Positions 34,231 through 47,595 of a stretch of DNA of 64,000 nt are shown piece after piece (the stretch's first letter is position 1; every line of letters begins with the position of its first letter). Below the pieces are notes generated by a model, which worked only from the letters and a program-made list of their open reading frames with translations, was not told the origin of the DNA and made no database searches. The DNA comes from Thermoplasmata archaeon (GTDB taxonomy: Archaea; Thermoplasmatota; Thermoplasmata; Thermoplasmatales; Thermoplasmataceae). The DNA is taken from positions 1 to 64,000 of the forward strand of contig JAKAAJ010000001.1 of NCBI GenBank assembly GCA_021802365.1, given 5' to 3'. The translations under genes and the position numbers were made by a program.

Positions 34231-34824
34231 CTATCCGAAAGACTCTTCTATCTTCCGGATTCTCATATCACGGGCATTCCTCTCCAGATATGTATAGACG
34301 GTTCTCTGCTTGCTTCCATTGATAAGCATTGTAACTGCCTCCTTTGCAAATTCCATTGAAACATAATCCCCAATTATTGAAACTGTGTCACCATAGATTG
34401 AAATTGCAGTTGTTGTGAGTTCCTCTACAATCTGGCGGGTACGGCCACCTGTGCCAATGAGCCTCGCCTTTATCTGCGAAATTCGTTTTGAGCCGGGATT
34501 TGCAAAATCTCTCAGTGAAATGACTGCCAACTGGAAATTCTCCTGATACAGCAATAGAGCCTTTTCTGGGTTGAATCCTCTTCCTATGGCCTGAATCACG
34601 CTGTTTGTGATCACTGACTTAAGAGGATCGCCCCTTCCCTGCACCTCTACAATTCCAGTCTCTGAATCTATTAGAAGATTGCATTCCCCAATTCTCTCAA
34701 TTATTTTTTTTGTGCTTCCTTTTTTCCCAATGAGAACAGCAACGCGCTCTTCAGGTATCCTCACTTCTGCTGGCATCTGTTCTGGGAGTTCGTCCGTCAT
34801 GTCTATCCTCTTATTATCCATCAT
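34231..34824 (-). CDS. KH-domain RNA-binding protein (archaeal Dim2/Pno1-like)
   Basis: About 197 residues from ATG 34824. It has two KH domains: VLIGKKGSTKKIIERIG in the first and LIGTGGRTRQIVEELTTTAISIYGDTVSIIG in the second. Archaeal homologues are related to Dim2/Pno1, which acts in small-subunit rRNA maturation and can bind aIF2-alpha. It follows the RIO1 kinase gene with a 2-bp gap, the conserved archaeal order aIF1A-RIO1-KH. The longer frame to 34917 would overlap RIO1 and is rejected. Confidence 0.9.
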   Translation of the reverse strand: MMDNKRIDMTDELPEQMPAEVRIPEERVAVLIGKKGSTKKIIERIGECNLLIDSETGIVEVQGRGDPLKSVITNSVIQAIGRGFNPEKALLLYQENFQLAVISLRDFANPGSKRISQIKARLIGTGGRTRQIVEELTTTAISIYGDTVSIIGDYVSMEFAKEAVTMLINGSKQRTVYTYLERNARDMRIRKIEESFG

Positions 34825-34826
34825 TA

Positions 34827-35597
34827 TTAAGCCTTTCCAGATTTTATAGGGGACTTCACATACTTGAGTGAATCCTCCATGCTGCAATCTACCCCCTTTT
34901 TCCTGAAAAAAACGCATATATTCTTGATGTCCCGCTCCAGGAAATAGTCAGCTGCAGGATGCTCTCTCGATACTGACTGAGCCATGTCCAGCAGGTACGG
35001 CTTCGCCCTGTATATGAGGACGTTGTATTCACTCAAGTCTGCGTGAACCAGCTTGGCCTTGCCATAAAGATCTTTGACAGAATCCATTATCTGATCAAAG
35101 GTTTTCTGAAAGTCCACCTCTGTGTCTTTCAACATCGGTGCCCCACGCGTACTCTTTCCGAGGTAAGACATCATGAGAAGATTCTTATGGAATGCTATAG
35201 GGCGGGGAGCATTTATCCTGTACCTGCGGCATTCACTTAGATTTGTGAATTCTTTTCTGGCCCACAGGTACACAAGCGAAGACCTTGTAAGATGCTCCTT
35301 TGAGAACCTGTAATCCCCATCTATGTACTTCCAGATATTTGAGAATCGCAGTGTGGACATCTTGTAAATCTTTATTGCAACTGCTTTGCCATCAAGATAT
35401 GCCTTGAATACGATTGATTCCTTCCCGCTTGAAATTGGATAATCTATATAGTCAACCCGGTATCTGCTAACAAGTTCATATATTGCCTTCAGAGTCCTGC
35501 TGTCAAATACAAGATCAGCAGTCTTCCTTTCCATCTGGAGACTCTGGAGAAATTCCCCGGATTTTAGAAGCTTTTCGAGAGCAGAGAGATCTTCCAT
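34827..35597 (-). CDS. rio1: RIO1-type protein kinase/ATPase
   Basis: 256 residues. The RIO fold has the nucleotide loop ISSGKESIVFKAY near residues 55-67, the catalytic LVHADLSEYNVL near 184 and the metal motif LLDMAQSV near 200. RIO1 takes part in late 40S/30S maturation, where its ATPase activity releases assembly factors. It sits between aIF1A and the KH protein, whose products also touch the small subunit. Confidence 0.93.
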   Translation of the reverse strand: MEDLSALEKLLKSGEFLQSLQMERKTADLVFDSRTLKAIYELVSRYRVDYIDYPISSGKESIVFKAYLDGKAVAIKIYKMSTLRFSNIWKYIDGDYRFSKEHLTRSSLVYLWARKEFTNLSECRRYRINAPRPIAFHKNLLMMSYLGKSTRGAPMLKDTEVDFQKTFDQIMDSVKDLYGKAKLVHADLSEYNVLIYRAKPYLLDMAQSVSREHPAADYFLERDIKNICVFFRKKGVDCSMEDSLKYVKSPIKSGKA

Positions 35598-35646
35598 CTA
35601 TACCTTTATTATAACAGACCCGTAAATAATGATTGGGGAATTCCCA

Positions 35647-35997
35647 TTACTTGAATATGTTTATAACCTCTGGCAAAAGTTTGCTTCTGCTGAGATATGA
35701 TGCCTGTGTTTTTGTGTATCTGTAAACAACATCTGCCTTCTCACTCTGAAACTGCCACGGTTTCACAATGACCAGATCACCCTCTCTTATCCACATCCTT
35801 TTCTTCATCTTACCAGGTATACGGGAGTTTCGTGTGAACCCATCCTCACACATTACGTTCAGATGTGATGCTCCTGCAAGCTTTTCAACAATTCCGAACA
35901 TCTCTCCTCTCCTCTTGTTCGGCAGTATGACTCGTACACCTTCTCCGTAGCCCTCTTCCTCTGACGGAGTATCATTAAAATCTACATCATCTTCCAT
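35647..35997 (-). CDS. eif1a: Translation initiation factor aIF1A
   Basis: 116 residues. It has the OB fold of the IF1/eIF1A family and binds the ribosomal A site during initiation. VRVILPNKRRGEMFGIVEKLAGASHLNVMCEDG is the family core from residue 21; KMKKRMWIREGDLVIVKPW and the tail follow. The first 20 residues are acidic (MEDDVDFNDTPSEEEGYGEG). It leads the aIF1A-RIO1-KH operon, with the initiator tRNA beyond the KH gene. Confidence 0.96.
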   Translation of the reverse strand: MEDDVDFNDTPSEEEGYGEGVRVILPNKRRGEMFGIVEKLAGASHLNVMCEDGFTRNSRIPGKMKKRMWIREGDLVIVKPWQFQSEKADVVYRYTKTQASYLSRSKLLPEVINIFK

Positions 35998-36046
35998 TTA
36001 GCCCGATGTTATGGGATAAACGTTAATAAATATGGTGACAGAATTT

Positions 36047-36063
36047 AAAAAAAAAGAAAAAAA
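36047..36063 (-). terminator. Poly-T terminator of the APC permease gene
   Basis: On the minus strand the bases read T7-C-T9, starting about 16 bases after the permease stop. Long T-runs are the main intrinsic stop signal of archaeal RNA polymerase. Confidence 0.65.
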
Positions 36064-36078
36064 TGTAAAATATGGTGT

Positions 36079-37857
36079 TTAATCTGTTCCCTCTGTCAGG
36101 GCGATACTGTTGTCAATTGCTTTCCTGATCTCATCGTCGGGGAATGCCGTTTTTACTGCCCAGATGTAGAATATTATGGAAGCTACTATGTCGATGAACC
36201 AGTCCACTGGTATGGCAGCATGTCCCGGAATCACAAGGGAATTTGCAAGGCTGTGGAATGGCGTAAATTCTCCAAATGTCAACAGAACCAGGTTGAACAG
36301 CAGGAGGACTATGACCCACAATCCGGATTTCAGATCCTTTGCAAAGTTTCTGTCCTTTGCATATCCGTAGAGTATGAATCCTATGAGAATTATAACGATC
36401 AGGATATACCCACCATATGGATCGGTAGATGAGTCCAGACCGCCTGCGCCCCAGTAGATCAGGAGCCCAGATATTATGAAAGCAAGGATACCGATCACAC
36501 TGTGCCCTCTCAGGAGGAATGGCCTCTTCAGATTCGGATGGGATTTTCTGAAAGCTACAAGAGCGACCGGCCCGATTATATATGAGAAAACTCCAGTTGT
36601 TGTAACAATGGAGGTCAAAGCTGACCATGCTCCACCAATGGTCGAAACAAGATAACCCACAGCAGCAGCAACCAGCAGTATTATTGTCACGATGAATGTG
36701 GTCACCAGTCCAAGAGTGGGTATTCTCGATTTGGGACTGACCTTAAAGAACCCGGATGAAAGGTACCCTTCTTTTGCTGTTCCGTACAGGACACGTGAGG
36801 TTGAACCCATATACTGGCTCAGTGTACCGGTTGGGCTTACTACTCCATCGATGACCAGAACCACTCCCAGAGCACCAAGTCCGAGCCCCACTCCTTCGTA
36901 AAAGAATGGAAAAGTGTACATGGGGAGCGATGTGGATAAACCAGACCATGTGTATGCGGCCAGGCCACTGGTACCGAAGGTGGACGAGTTGAAGTTAATT
37001 GACCCTATGAATGCAACCTCCAGAAGGGTGTATACGCCTATTCCAGTCAAAACCACAGCCACAAGTGCCTTCCATATATCTGAACCTGGTGATTTGGCTT
37101 CAGCTGCCATTTCAACCGGCTGCCTGAATCCGAGGAATGCAAACACAACACCAGTGGTGGGAAGAGCACTGAAAACAGGATCAATTCCGTACGGTGCAAA
37201 GCCTGCAAAACCTTTTCCGCCTGAGGTGAAGTTTACACCAAAGCCGTGCTGCAATCCGAATATTAGAAGCAGGATAACAGCGATTGGGGGAATGACAAGC
37301 TTCCAGATGGTCATCCCAAAGTTCGTCTTGATCAGACCCTTAAGCCCTATGAAATTCACATAGAAGAATGCCACCGAAAACGCGGCTGCCACTATGACTC
37401 CATAATAGGAAGGTATTCCTGAGGAGTTTACAAGAACCAGTGTACTTGCAGGTGCATAAAAACCAATGGCGCCCTGAAGTATCTGAACAACAGCCACCGC
37501 TTCTACTGCCGGAACTGCAATGTATGTGAGAATTGTACTCCATGCAATTATTGATGCAGCTATACCCCCATGAGTAAAATTAGCGTATCTTGCTGCACCT
37601 CCTGCAATAGGTACTGATGTCGAGATTTCTGACCAGGCCAGAGCTATTATAAGGATAAATATACCACCTATTATCCATGAAAGGATAGAGGCAGGCCCCG
37701 CTGCACTGGCGGTCTCATAACTTCCGAAGAGCCATCCGGAGCCTATAACTGCTGTGAGACCGGCAAAATAGAGGTCCCGCAGGCGCATTCCACGCTTCAG
37801 TTTGTTTGTCTCCAAAGATTGCCCAGTTCCACTTACATGTGCGTCTGTCATTATCAA
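36079..37857 (-). CDS. APC-family amino acid permease
   Basis: 592 residues with 12-14 predicted membrane helices. The N-terminal GLTAVIGSGWLFGSYETASAAGPASILSW is the APC substrate-binding helix 1 with its unwound Gly motif. Residues near 240-260 carry VVFAFLGFRQPVEMAAEAKSPG, the conserved helix-6 region. Related archaeal and bacterial transporters import amino acids with protons, which suits an acidophile, but the substrate is unknown. An inverted repeat overlaps the predicted transcription start. Confidence 0.88.
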   Translation of the reverse strand: MIMTDAHVSGTGQSLETNKLKRGMRLRDLYFAGLTAVIGSGWLFGSYETASAAGPASILSWIIGGIFILIIALAWSEISTSVPIAGGAARYANFTHGGIAASIIAWSTILTYIAVPAVEAVAVVQILQGAIGFYAPASTLVLVNSSGIPSYYGVIVAAAFSVAFFYVNFIGLKGLIKTNFGMTIWKLVIPPIAVILLLIFGLQHGFGVNFTSGGKGFAGFAPYGIDPVFSALPTTGVVFAFLGFRQPVEMAAEAKSPGSDIWKALVAVVLTGIGVYTLLEVAFIGSINFNSSTFGTSGLAAYTWSGLSTSLPMYTFPFFYEGVGLGLGALGVVLVIDGVVSPTGTLSQYMGSTSRVLYGTAKEGYLSSGFFKVSPKSRIPTLGLVTTFIVTIILLVAAAVGYLVSTIGGAWSALTSIVTTTGVFSYIIGPVALVAFRKSHPNLKRPFLLRGHSVIGILAFIISGLLIYWGAGGLDSSTDPYGGYILIVIILIGFILYGYAKDRNFAKDLKSGLWVIVLLLFNLVLLTFGEFTPFHSLANSLVIPGHAAIPVDWFIDIVASIIFYIWAVKTAFPDDEIRKAIDNSIALTEGTD

Positions 37858-37863
37858 TCAGTA

Positions 37864-37881
37864 AAAAGTTGGACGACTTTT
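37864..37881. promoter_or_regulatory. Inverted repeat at the APC permease start, possible operator
   Basis: AAAAGT and ACTTTT flank 6 bases, 7 bp before the permease ATG. The TATA element (minus strand TTTATATA at about 37884-37891) places the transcript start inside the repeat, so a bound repressor could block transcription. Confidence 0.45.
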
Positions 37882-37944
37882 AGATATATAAATATTCTTA
37901 TACTTTTTAAGAAAATATATATTTTATTGTTTTAGGGTCTAGAG

Positions 37945-38373
37945 TTACTGCTTTATGTTGACACTTCTAACATTAAATGCCCTTGCAATGGCCTCCCGGA
38001 AGAGCTTTATGTTTCTGCCCTCCTTGCCTATGGCCTTTCCAACATCATTCTGATTTACACCCACAAGGACATCAGTACTTCCCTCTCTCCATGTGACAAT
38101 AATTTCCCTTACACCAAACCTGTGGAAAATATTTCTAACAAAGGTTATCAGGTCTCTGGATTGCTCTGCCACCAAAACATGTTTGTTGGTTCTTTCCCTT
38201 ATGGTAGCCAGGGCATTCTCGTTCTTTCTGAATAGATCCTGGAGTTTGCGTTCCCCCACAATGAAAAGTATCATATCCTCGTTTTCCGAGCACTCCTTTA
38301 CTTCCACGTGGGAAACCTTTTCAAACAGGGTTATGTAACCCATTATTTTGTTGTCTATGGTGATCTCTTTCAT
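37945..38373 (-). CDS. nusA: NusA-like KH transcription factor
   Basis: 142 residues, the short archaeal NusA made only of two KH domains, without the N-terminal and S1 parts of bacterial NusA. DVGKAIGKEGRNIKLFREAIARAFNVRSVNI is the second KH GxxG motif. It is the last gene of the rpo operon, its usual place. The ribosomal protein genes S12 and S7, which often follow in euryarchaea, are absent; an APC permease is next. Confidence 0.92.
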   Translation of the reverse strand: MKEITIDNKIMGYITLFEKVSHVEVKECSENEDMILFIVGERKLQDLFRKNENALATIRERTNKHVLVAEQSRDLITFVRNIFHRFGVREIIVTWREGSTDVLVGVNQNDVGKAIGKEGRNIKLFREAIARAFNVRSVNIKQ

Positions 38374-38415
38374 CTGAGCATTACCGCCTTAATACCATTC
38401 CATTGAGCGAGTGCC

Positions 38416-42604
<4,189 letters not shown>

Positions 42605-42608
<4 letters not shown>

Positions 42609-45600
42609 TTTAAATCACCCAGCACAAGTCTCATCATTACACCCATGGAACTAAGCTCGTCCCTCATAAGTTTGAAAGCATAACTTGTCTCAATTGGGTG
42701 AATATTTCCTGTATTTCCGCAGACAGGGCATCTTGGAAGTCCTCTCTTCCTATCCAGTATTGCAATATGCCCACATTTCGGATTGCCGCATACATACAGA
42801 ACAGTCCCATCACTCTGGTCAAGAAGACGGTCCTTTATGACCATGGCAGCACCATGGGCTATCAGAGTATCCCTTTCCATCTCCCCGAACCTCAGTCCAC
42901 CCTGTCTTGAGCGCCCTTCGGTGGGCTGCCTTGTCAGGATCTGAACCGGTCCCCTTGATCTGGCATGGAATTTTCCTGCCACCATATGGTGCAACTTCTG
43001 GTAATAGATAACTCCTGTGAATATGTCTGCTTCAAGTTTCCTTCCTGTTATTCCATCGTACATTATCTCTGTTGAGGAGTGCCTGAATCCATATTTCAGA
43101 AGACCATCCCTGAGGCTCTTTTCTGGTTCGCCACTGAATATAGTTCCGTCTACGATTTCTCCTTTCATTGATGCAACCTTTCCACCAATCATTTCAAGTA
43201 TGTGACCCACCGTCATCCTTGACGGGATTGCATGTGGATTGATGATCAGATCTGGTACGATGCCTTCCTCTGTGAAGGGCATATCCTCCTGAGGAACAAC
43301 CGCACCTATGACCCCTTTCTGGCCATGTCTGGATGCGAACTTATCCCCAAGTTCAGGGATCCTTTCACTTCTAACCCTAATTTTAACTACCCTGCTGTTG
43401 CTTTCTGAAACCGTTAGGATAACGTTGTCAACAAAACCCTTCTCGTTGGGCCGCATTGTTATGGAGGACTCCCTGCGCCTCTGCGGGCCAAGTTTATCAG
43501 CCCCTTCCTCCAGGAACCTTGGGGGAGAAGTCTTTCCAACTAGCACATCAGAGCCTTCCACGTATGACTCAGGAAAGATTATTCCATTCTCATCGAGATT
43601 TCTGTAAAATTCCTCTGCTCTTGCGCCCAGAACATCATGAGTAGGGATTTCAAACTTGTCCTCCTGCCCACCAGGATATCTCCTCTCCTCTGCGCTGTAT
43701 GTCCTGAAGAACGAACTTCTTCCGAGTCCCCTCTCCACTGATGATTTGTTAAATACCAGTGCGTCCTGGATATTGTAACCCTGATATGACATAATGGCCA
43801 CGACAAAGTTCTGGCCGGCAGGCCTTTTGTCGTACTTTATGAAATCCATAATCTTTGTTTTAACCAGCGGAATCTGAGGATAGTGAAGCATATGTCCTCT
43901 GGTGTCCGTACGAATCTTGAAGTTTGTTGAAGCGAGCCCTATTGACTGCTTTGTCATGGCTGATGCCATAGTGATTCTTGGAGATGAGTTGTGCTCCGGA
44001 TACGGAGTAACTGATGCTACAACACCAAGAATCAATGCAGGATCAATCTCGAGATGTGTGTGCTCTTCAGAAAGTATTTTTGGAGCTTCAAATGTCCCTT
44101 CGCAAATTTCACACTGGAGCACAACAGGGGGATTTGGCCTTGAATCACCCGGATTCACCCATTTAAGTTTGCTCCTGTAAAGGTAATTGTTACAACTGGG
44201 GCATCTCTCTGGGAAGTCATATGCATAGACTGCTATGAATAGGTTCTCTTCCTCTTCGGCGTCAATGTATTCAAGTGCGCCCCTCCTTATGAGGTCCTCA
44301 ACGTTTAGCTCCCCCCTCGAAAGTGCATCAAGGGTTTCCCTGTTCATAACAGTGTTTCCGTTCTTAACAACAATCAAAGGTCTCCTTATCCTGCCACGGT
44401 CGCAGTTTATGATCACTTCTCTTGTCTCAGGATCGTATCTTACATTGACCTCATGAGACAGTTTTCCGTTCCTTCTGTACTCCCTTACTGTTTCAGTAAG
44501 GCCTGCTGGATCCTGATGGTAGCCTATAAGATCACCATTCAGGTATACTCTTCCCAGTTCTGCTTCCTCACCGAGCACCTCCATAAGGTTCATGCCCTTC
44601 AGTGTTTCAATAACTGTCTGGGAGTCGATACCCTCGGTGACATTAATGATAAGGGCGGCATTCTTCACCAGACCGCAGTTCTGCCCCTCTGGAGTTTCGT
44701 TAGGGCAAATCCTGCCCCACTGTGTTGGATGAAGGTCCCTTGCCTCAAAGTGAGGCTGAGATCTTGTAAGTGGAGAGATTATTCTCCTCAGATGGCTTAA
44801 GGTGCTCACATTTGAGACCCTGTCCAGCAGCTGTGATACGCCGGTTCGTCCGCCTATCCAGTTTCCAGTTGCCATCGCATGCAGGATTTTCTGTGTAAGA
44901 AGGTCCTGCCTGACTGCTGGTTTGAGCCTTATTCCCTTCTTCCTGTTGTAGGTCCTCTCGAGCTGATATTTAAGGTCCTTCATGACTGCCTGGAAGGCGC
45001 TCCTGAAGAGCTCATCCAGAAGGTCTCCTGCCTCCTTGACCCTTTTATTTGCAAGATGGTCTTTGTCATCCTCTTTTCTTATTCCGAGATGGAGTTCCAG
45101 CAGTGAACGGGCCATCCTTCCAAGATATACGGCCTTCTTTATTCTGTCCTCAGCCTTATCTCCAAGGTGCGGAAGCAGAGATCTGTCAAGCATCTGTGAG
45201 ATCTTCTTTTCCCTGAATTCCTTCGCCTGGCCTGCTGCAAACCTCTTTTCCAGATACTGGATTGCATCATCGTGGTTCACAACTCCATTTGGGGGGAATA
45301 TCTTGGGGTTTCTTGATTCCTCAATATTTGCGTAAATTATTGGCTCCATTGCCCTGGCAGAGGATATTGAATCGTGTATGCTGACCTCCTTCTCCATTCC
45401 AAGGGCCTTCATCAGAATTACTAAGGGTATGGGGCCTGCAACACTAGGAATTGAGACGTTAATGATTCCATCAGTTCCCTTCTCCATTGAAGTTAATGCC
45501 CGGAAACCTGCCTTCTGCGAGAATACCTTCGCTACCTCAACTCTGGATTCGTACTTTTCCTCGTACTCGACAAGAATCTTATTCGGAGCCAGATCCTCCA

Positions 45601-46204
45601 GTGAAACGATAACCCTCTCAGAACCCCCTATGATAAAATAACCGCCTGAATCATCTGGATCTTCACCAACATATTGCAACTTTTCCCTTCTGCTTGCATT
45701 GATGGGCCCATTATTTTTGTCTATGTACTGTTCAAGGTTGCTGCCGTAAAGTGTGCATACCTTTGATCTTACCATTACTGGCATATCGCCGATCTTGAGG
45801 GTCTCCTGCTGTTTATCAACACCGTCTTCCACAACACTTACTCTAAGGGTTATCGGGGCCATGTAATTGAGATCCCTCAGCCTTGCCTCTGTTGGTGTGA
45901 TCTGATTGGATGCGCCTGAGGCTTCCTTTATTTCGGGGCGTTCTACCCATATGGTGGGCTCGCCAACGAATTTTCCCTTCTCTTTCACTCTGCCAAAATA
46001 TACCTTTATGTCCCTTCCCCCTGTCTTTGTTGGGTCAAGAGTCATAACCCCCGGTTCCTCATCCTCGGAGATTTTTGTTTCGTCCACAATCTGCTGCATT
46101 ACACTGTCAGGGTTTCCGATCGTGGCTACAAAATTATTGTAAGAATCTATCTGGTGACTCACTACACTTGCATTCTTAAAAAAATACTCAACCAATTCCT
46201 TCAT
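42605..46204 (-). CDS. rpoB: DNA-directed RNA polymerase subunit B (Rpo2), unsplit
   Basis: 1199 residues in one piece. Methanogens and haloarchaea split this subunit into B'' and B', so an unsplit gene agrees with Thermoplasmata. Features include the fork/lobe motif [54 protein letters not shown], the [15 protein letters not shown] hybrid-binding motif, and zinc sites CPSCNNYLY and CGNPKCG...CPVCG near the end. The stop overlaps rpoA1 by 4 bp. Confidence 0.98.
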
Positions 46205-46464
46205 TTAAAAACCTCACTTGTGACAACCCTGTAATACACAGAATAACCCATTGTCGGGCTCTTTCTGCTGATCTTAATAATAGTGCCCCCCTCAAGGGGT
46301 CCATGAATCTCTTCTAGGGCTTTTATAGCTGGATCACTCCTGCTAATTCTGGGCAACAGGTCCTTGGCTATTCCCAACTCCTTTAAAACTTTATCCTCTT
46401 CCTCTTTTTTTACAACATGATGTGCCGGTACAAGTTCGTGCTGCAGTACGTTAAGCTTGGCCAT
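46201..46464 (-). CDS. rpoH: DNA-directed RNA polymerase subunit H (Rpo5)
   Basis: 87 residues from ATG 46464, slightly longer than the family norm of about 75-85. It is the archaeal equivalent of the C-terminal domain of eukaryotic RPB5. [24 protein letters not shown] and the end GYSVYYRVV are diagnostic. The frame is open up to 46512, but that region is the 3' end of a tRNA gene, and AGGGGGTG is correctly placed for ATG 46464. Confidence 0.96.
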   Translation of the reverse strand: MAKLNVLQHELVPAHHVVKKEEEDKVLKELGIAKDLLPRISRSDPAIKALEEIHGPLEGGTIIKISRKSPTMGYSVYYRVVTSEVFK

Positions 46465-46481
46465 TTTCGCACCCCCTTCAG

Positions 46482-46555
46482 CGGGCCCGGAGGGGTTCGA
46501 ACCCTCGACCACCTGGTTAAAAGCCAGATGCTCTACCTGGCTGAGCTACGGGCCC
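46482..46555 (-). tRNA. tRNA-Lys (TTT)
   Basis: A complete cloverleaf on the minus strand. Acceptor GGGCCCG pairs with CGGGCCC, with a discriminator G. The anticodon loop CTTTTAA has anticodon TTT, and the T arm contains GAGGG-TTCGAAC-CCCTC. No intron and no encoded CCA. It ends 17 bases before the rpoH start codon on the same strand, so tRNA and rpo operon are probably one transcript. Confidence 0.95.
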
Positions 46556-46588
46556 ATTGTTTTTAATGCCCCTTCCTATTGTAACTAC

Positions 46589-46598
46589 ATTAATAAAA
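46589..46598 (-). promoter_or_regulatory. TATA-like element before tRNA-Lys and the rpo operon
   Basis: Minus-strand CTTTTATTAATG lies about 35-40 bp before the mature 5' end of the tRNA. With only 17 bases between tRNA and rpoH, it is likely to drive the entire operon. Confidence 0.45.
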
Positions 46599-46669
46599 GT
46601 TTACAAAAGAATGACTGATCCTCTGCAAAAATATTCCATGAACAAGAGGTGCTTCATGCATGAACCAAT

Positions 46670-46681
46670 ATTATTATTAAT
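46670..46681 (+). promoter_or_regulatory. TATA-like element of the aldolase gene
   Basis: An AT block (ATTATTATTAAT) lies 25-35 bp before the ATG at 46705. There is no ribosome site, so the mRNA is probably leaderless. It is divergent from the tRNA-Lys promoter. Confidence 0.45.
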
Positions 46682-46704
46682 GCGGCAAAACATATTCGAT
46701 TTCA

Positions 46705-47568
46705 ATGCCCAAACTCATAATACCATGTGTCACCCCCTTTCATAATGGAGTATTTGACATGAAAGCCTTCAGGAAGTTGATGAAATATGCATCTGAAAGC
46801 GGATATGATGGAGTATTTGTGCTTGGTTCCACCGGAGGTTTTGCTGCTCTTGACTTCAGGCTTCACCGGAAACTCATAAGGACCATGGTAGATGAAATTC
46901 CTGAAGAACTTGAAAAATATGCAGGAATTTCACGATCCAACCTTCCCGAATCACTGGAACTTGCAAAAGAGGCAGAAAAGGTAGGATTCCAGAAAGTCGT
47001 GGCCATAAACCCTTTCTATCACAGGTATTCTGATGCGTCCATAGTTCGTTTCTTTTCCAGGATAGCGAGTTCAATAAAGGGAGAACTCTATTTATACAAC
47101 AATCCGGCTCTCTCCGGTCACAAATTACCAGCCTCGCTAGTAGAGAGCATGATGAAGCAGAATGAAAGCATCAGGGGAATAAAGGATTCAAGCGGAGACA
47201 TGCAACATTTCAGGGAATTGCTGGAAATTCCTGATCTGGAAGTTTTTCAGGGCAAGGATGCATTGCTTGCTGATTCAATAAAGGTTGGTGCAAGCGGAGG
47301 CGTCTGCTCCAGTTCTAACTTCTGCCTCAACACCCTGAACATTGCAAAGGGTAGATCAGAAGGTTATCTGTCAAACCAGAAGACAGAGAAACTAATGCAG
47401 ATTATCTCCAGGTATGATATTCCGGCCATCCATAACTATCTTTTCAGATTGTTTGTGCTTGGGGAAACTGAACCTGATAATTACATGCCTGAACCATTCC
47501 TCGACATACAGAACCCGCCTTCATCGAATGAAATTCTTGAATTAGTTGATCATCCGTTAATGAAATAA
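46705..47568 (+). CDS. DHDPS/NAL-family class I aldolase, candidate 2-keto-3-deoxygluconate aldolase
   Basis: 287 residues of the DapA/NanA family TIM barrel. The Schiff-base Lys sits in GIKDSSGD near residue 155, the catalytic Tyr in LYLYNNPAL near 130, and the carboxylate-binding motif in GSTGGFAALD near 42. No lysine biosynthesis gene is nearby. Thermoplasmata degrade glucose by a non-phosphorylating Entner-Doudoroff path that uses an aldolase of this family, so KDG cleavage is the best guess; dihydrodipicolinate synthase is the alternative. Confidence 0.75.
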   Translation: MPKLIIPCVTPFHNGVFDMKAFRKLMKYASESGYDGVFVLGSTGGFAALDFRLHRKLIRTMVDEIPEELEKYAGISRSNLPESLELAKEAEKVGFQKVVAINPFYHRYSDASIVRFFSRIASSIKGELYLYNNPALSGHKLPASLVESMMKQNESIRGIKDSSGDMQHFRELLEIPDLEVFQGKDALLADSIKVGASGGVCSSSNFCLNTLNIAKGRSEGYLSNQKTEKLMQIISRYDIPAIHNYLFRLFVLGETEPDNYMPEPFLDIQNPPSSNEILELVDHPLMK

Positions 47569-47595
47569 ATATATTGATTGCCGAAATAACCTGCT

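Noticed and set aside
34825..34917. Extended start of the KH protein.
   Set aside because: It would lie inside rio1; ATG 34824 follows the rio1 stop directly and matches the family N-terminus.
46465..46512. Upstream extension of rpoH in the same open frame.
   Set aside because: It overlaps the 3' end of tRNA-Lys, adds residues unlike Rpo5, and ATG 46464 has a well-placed AGGGGGTG.
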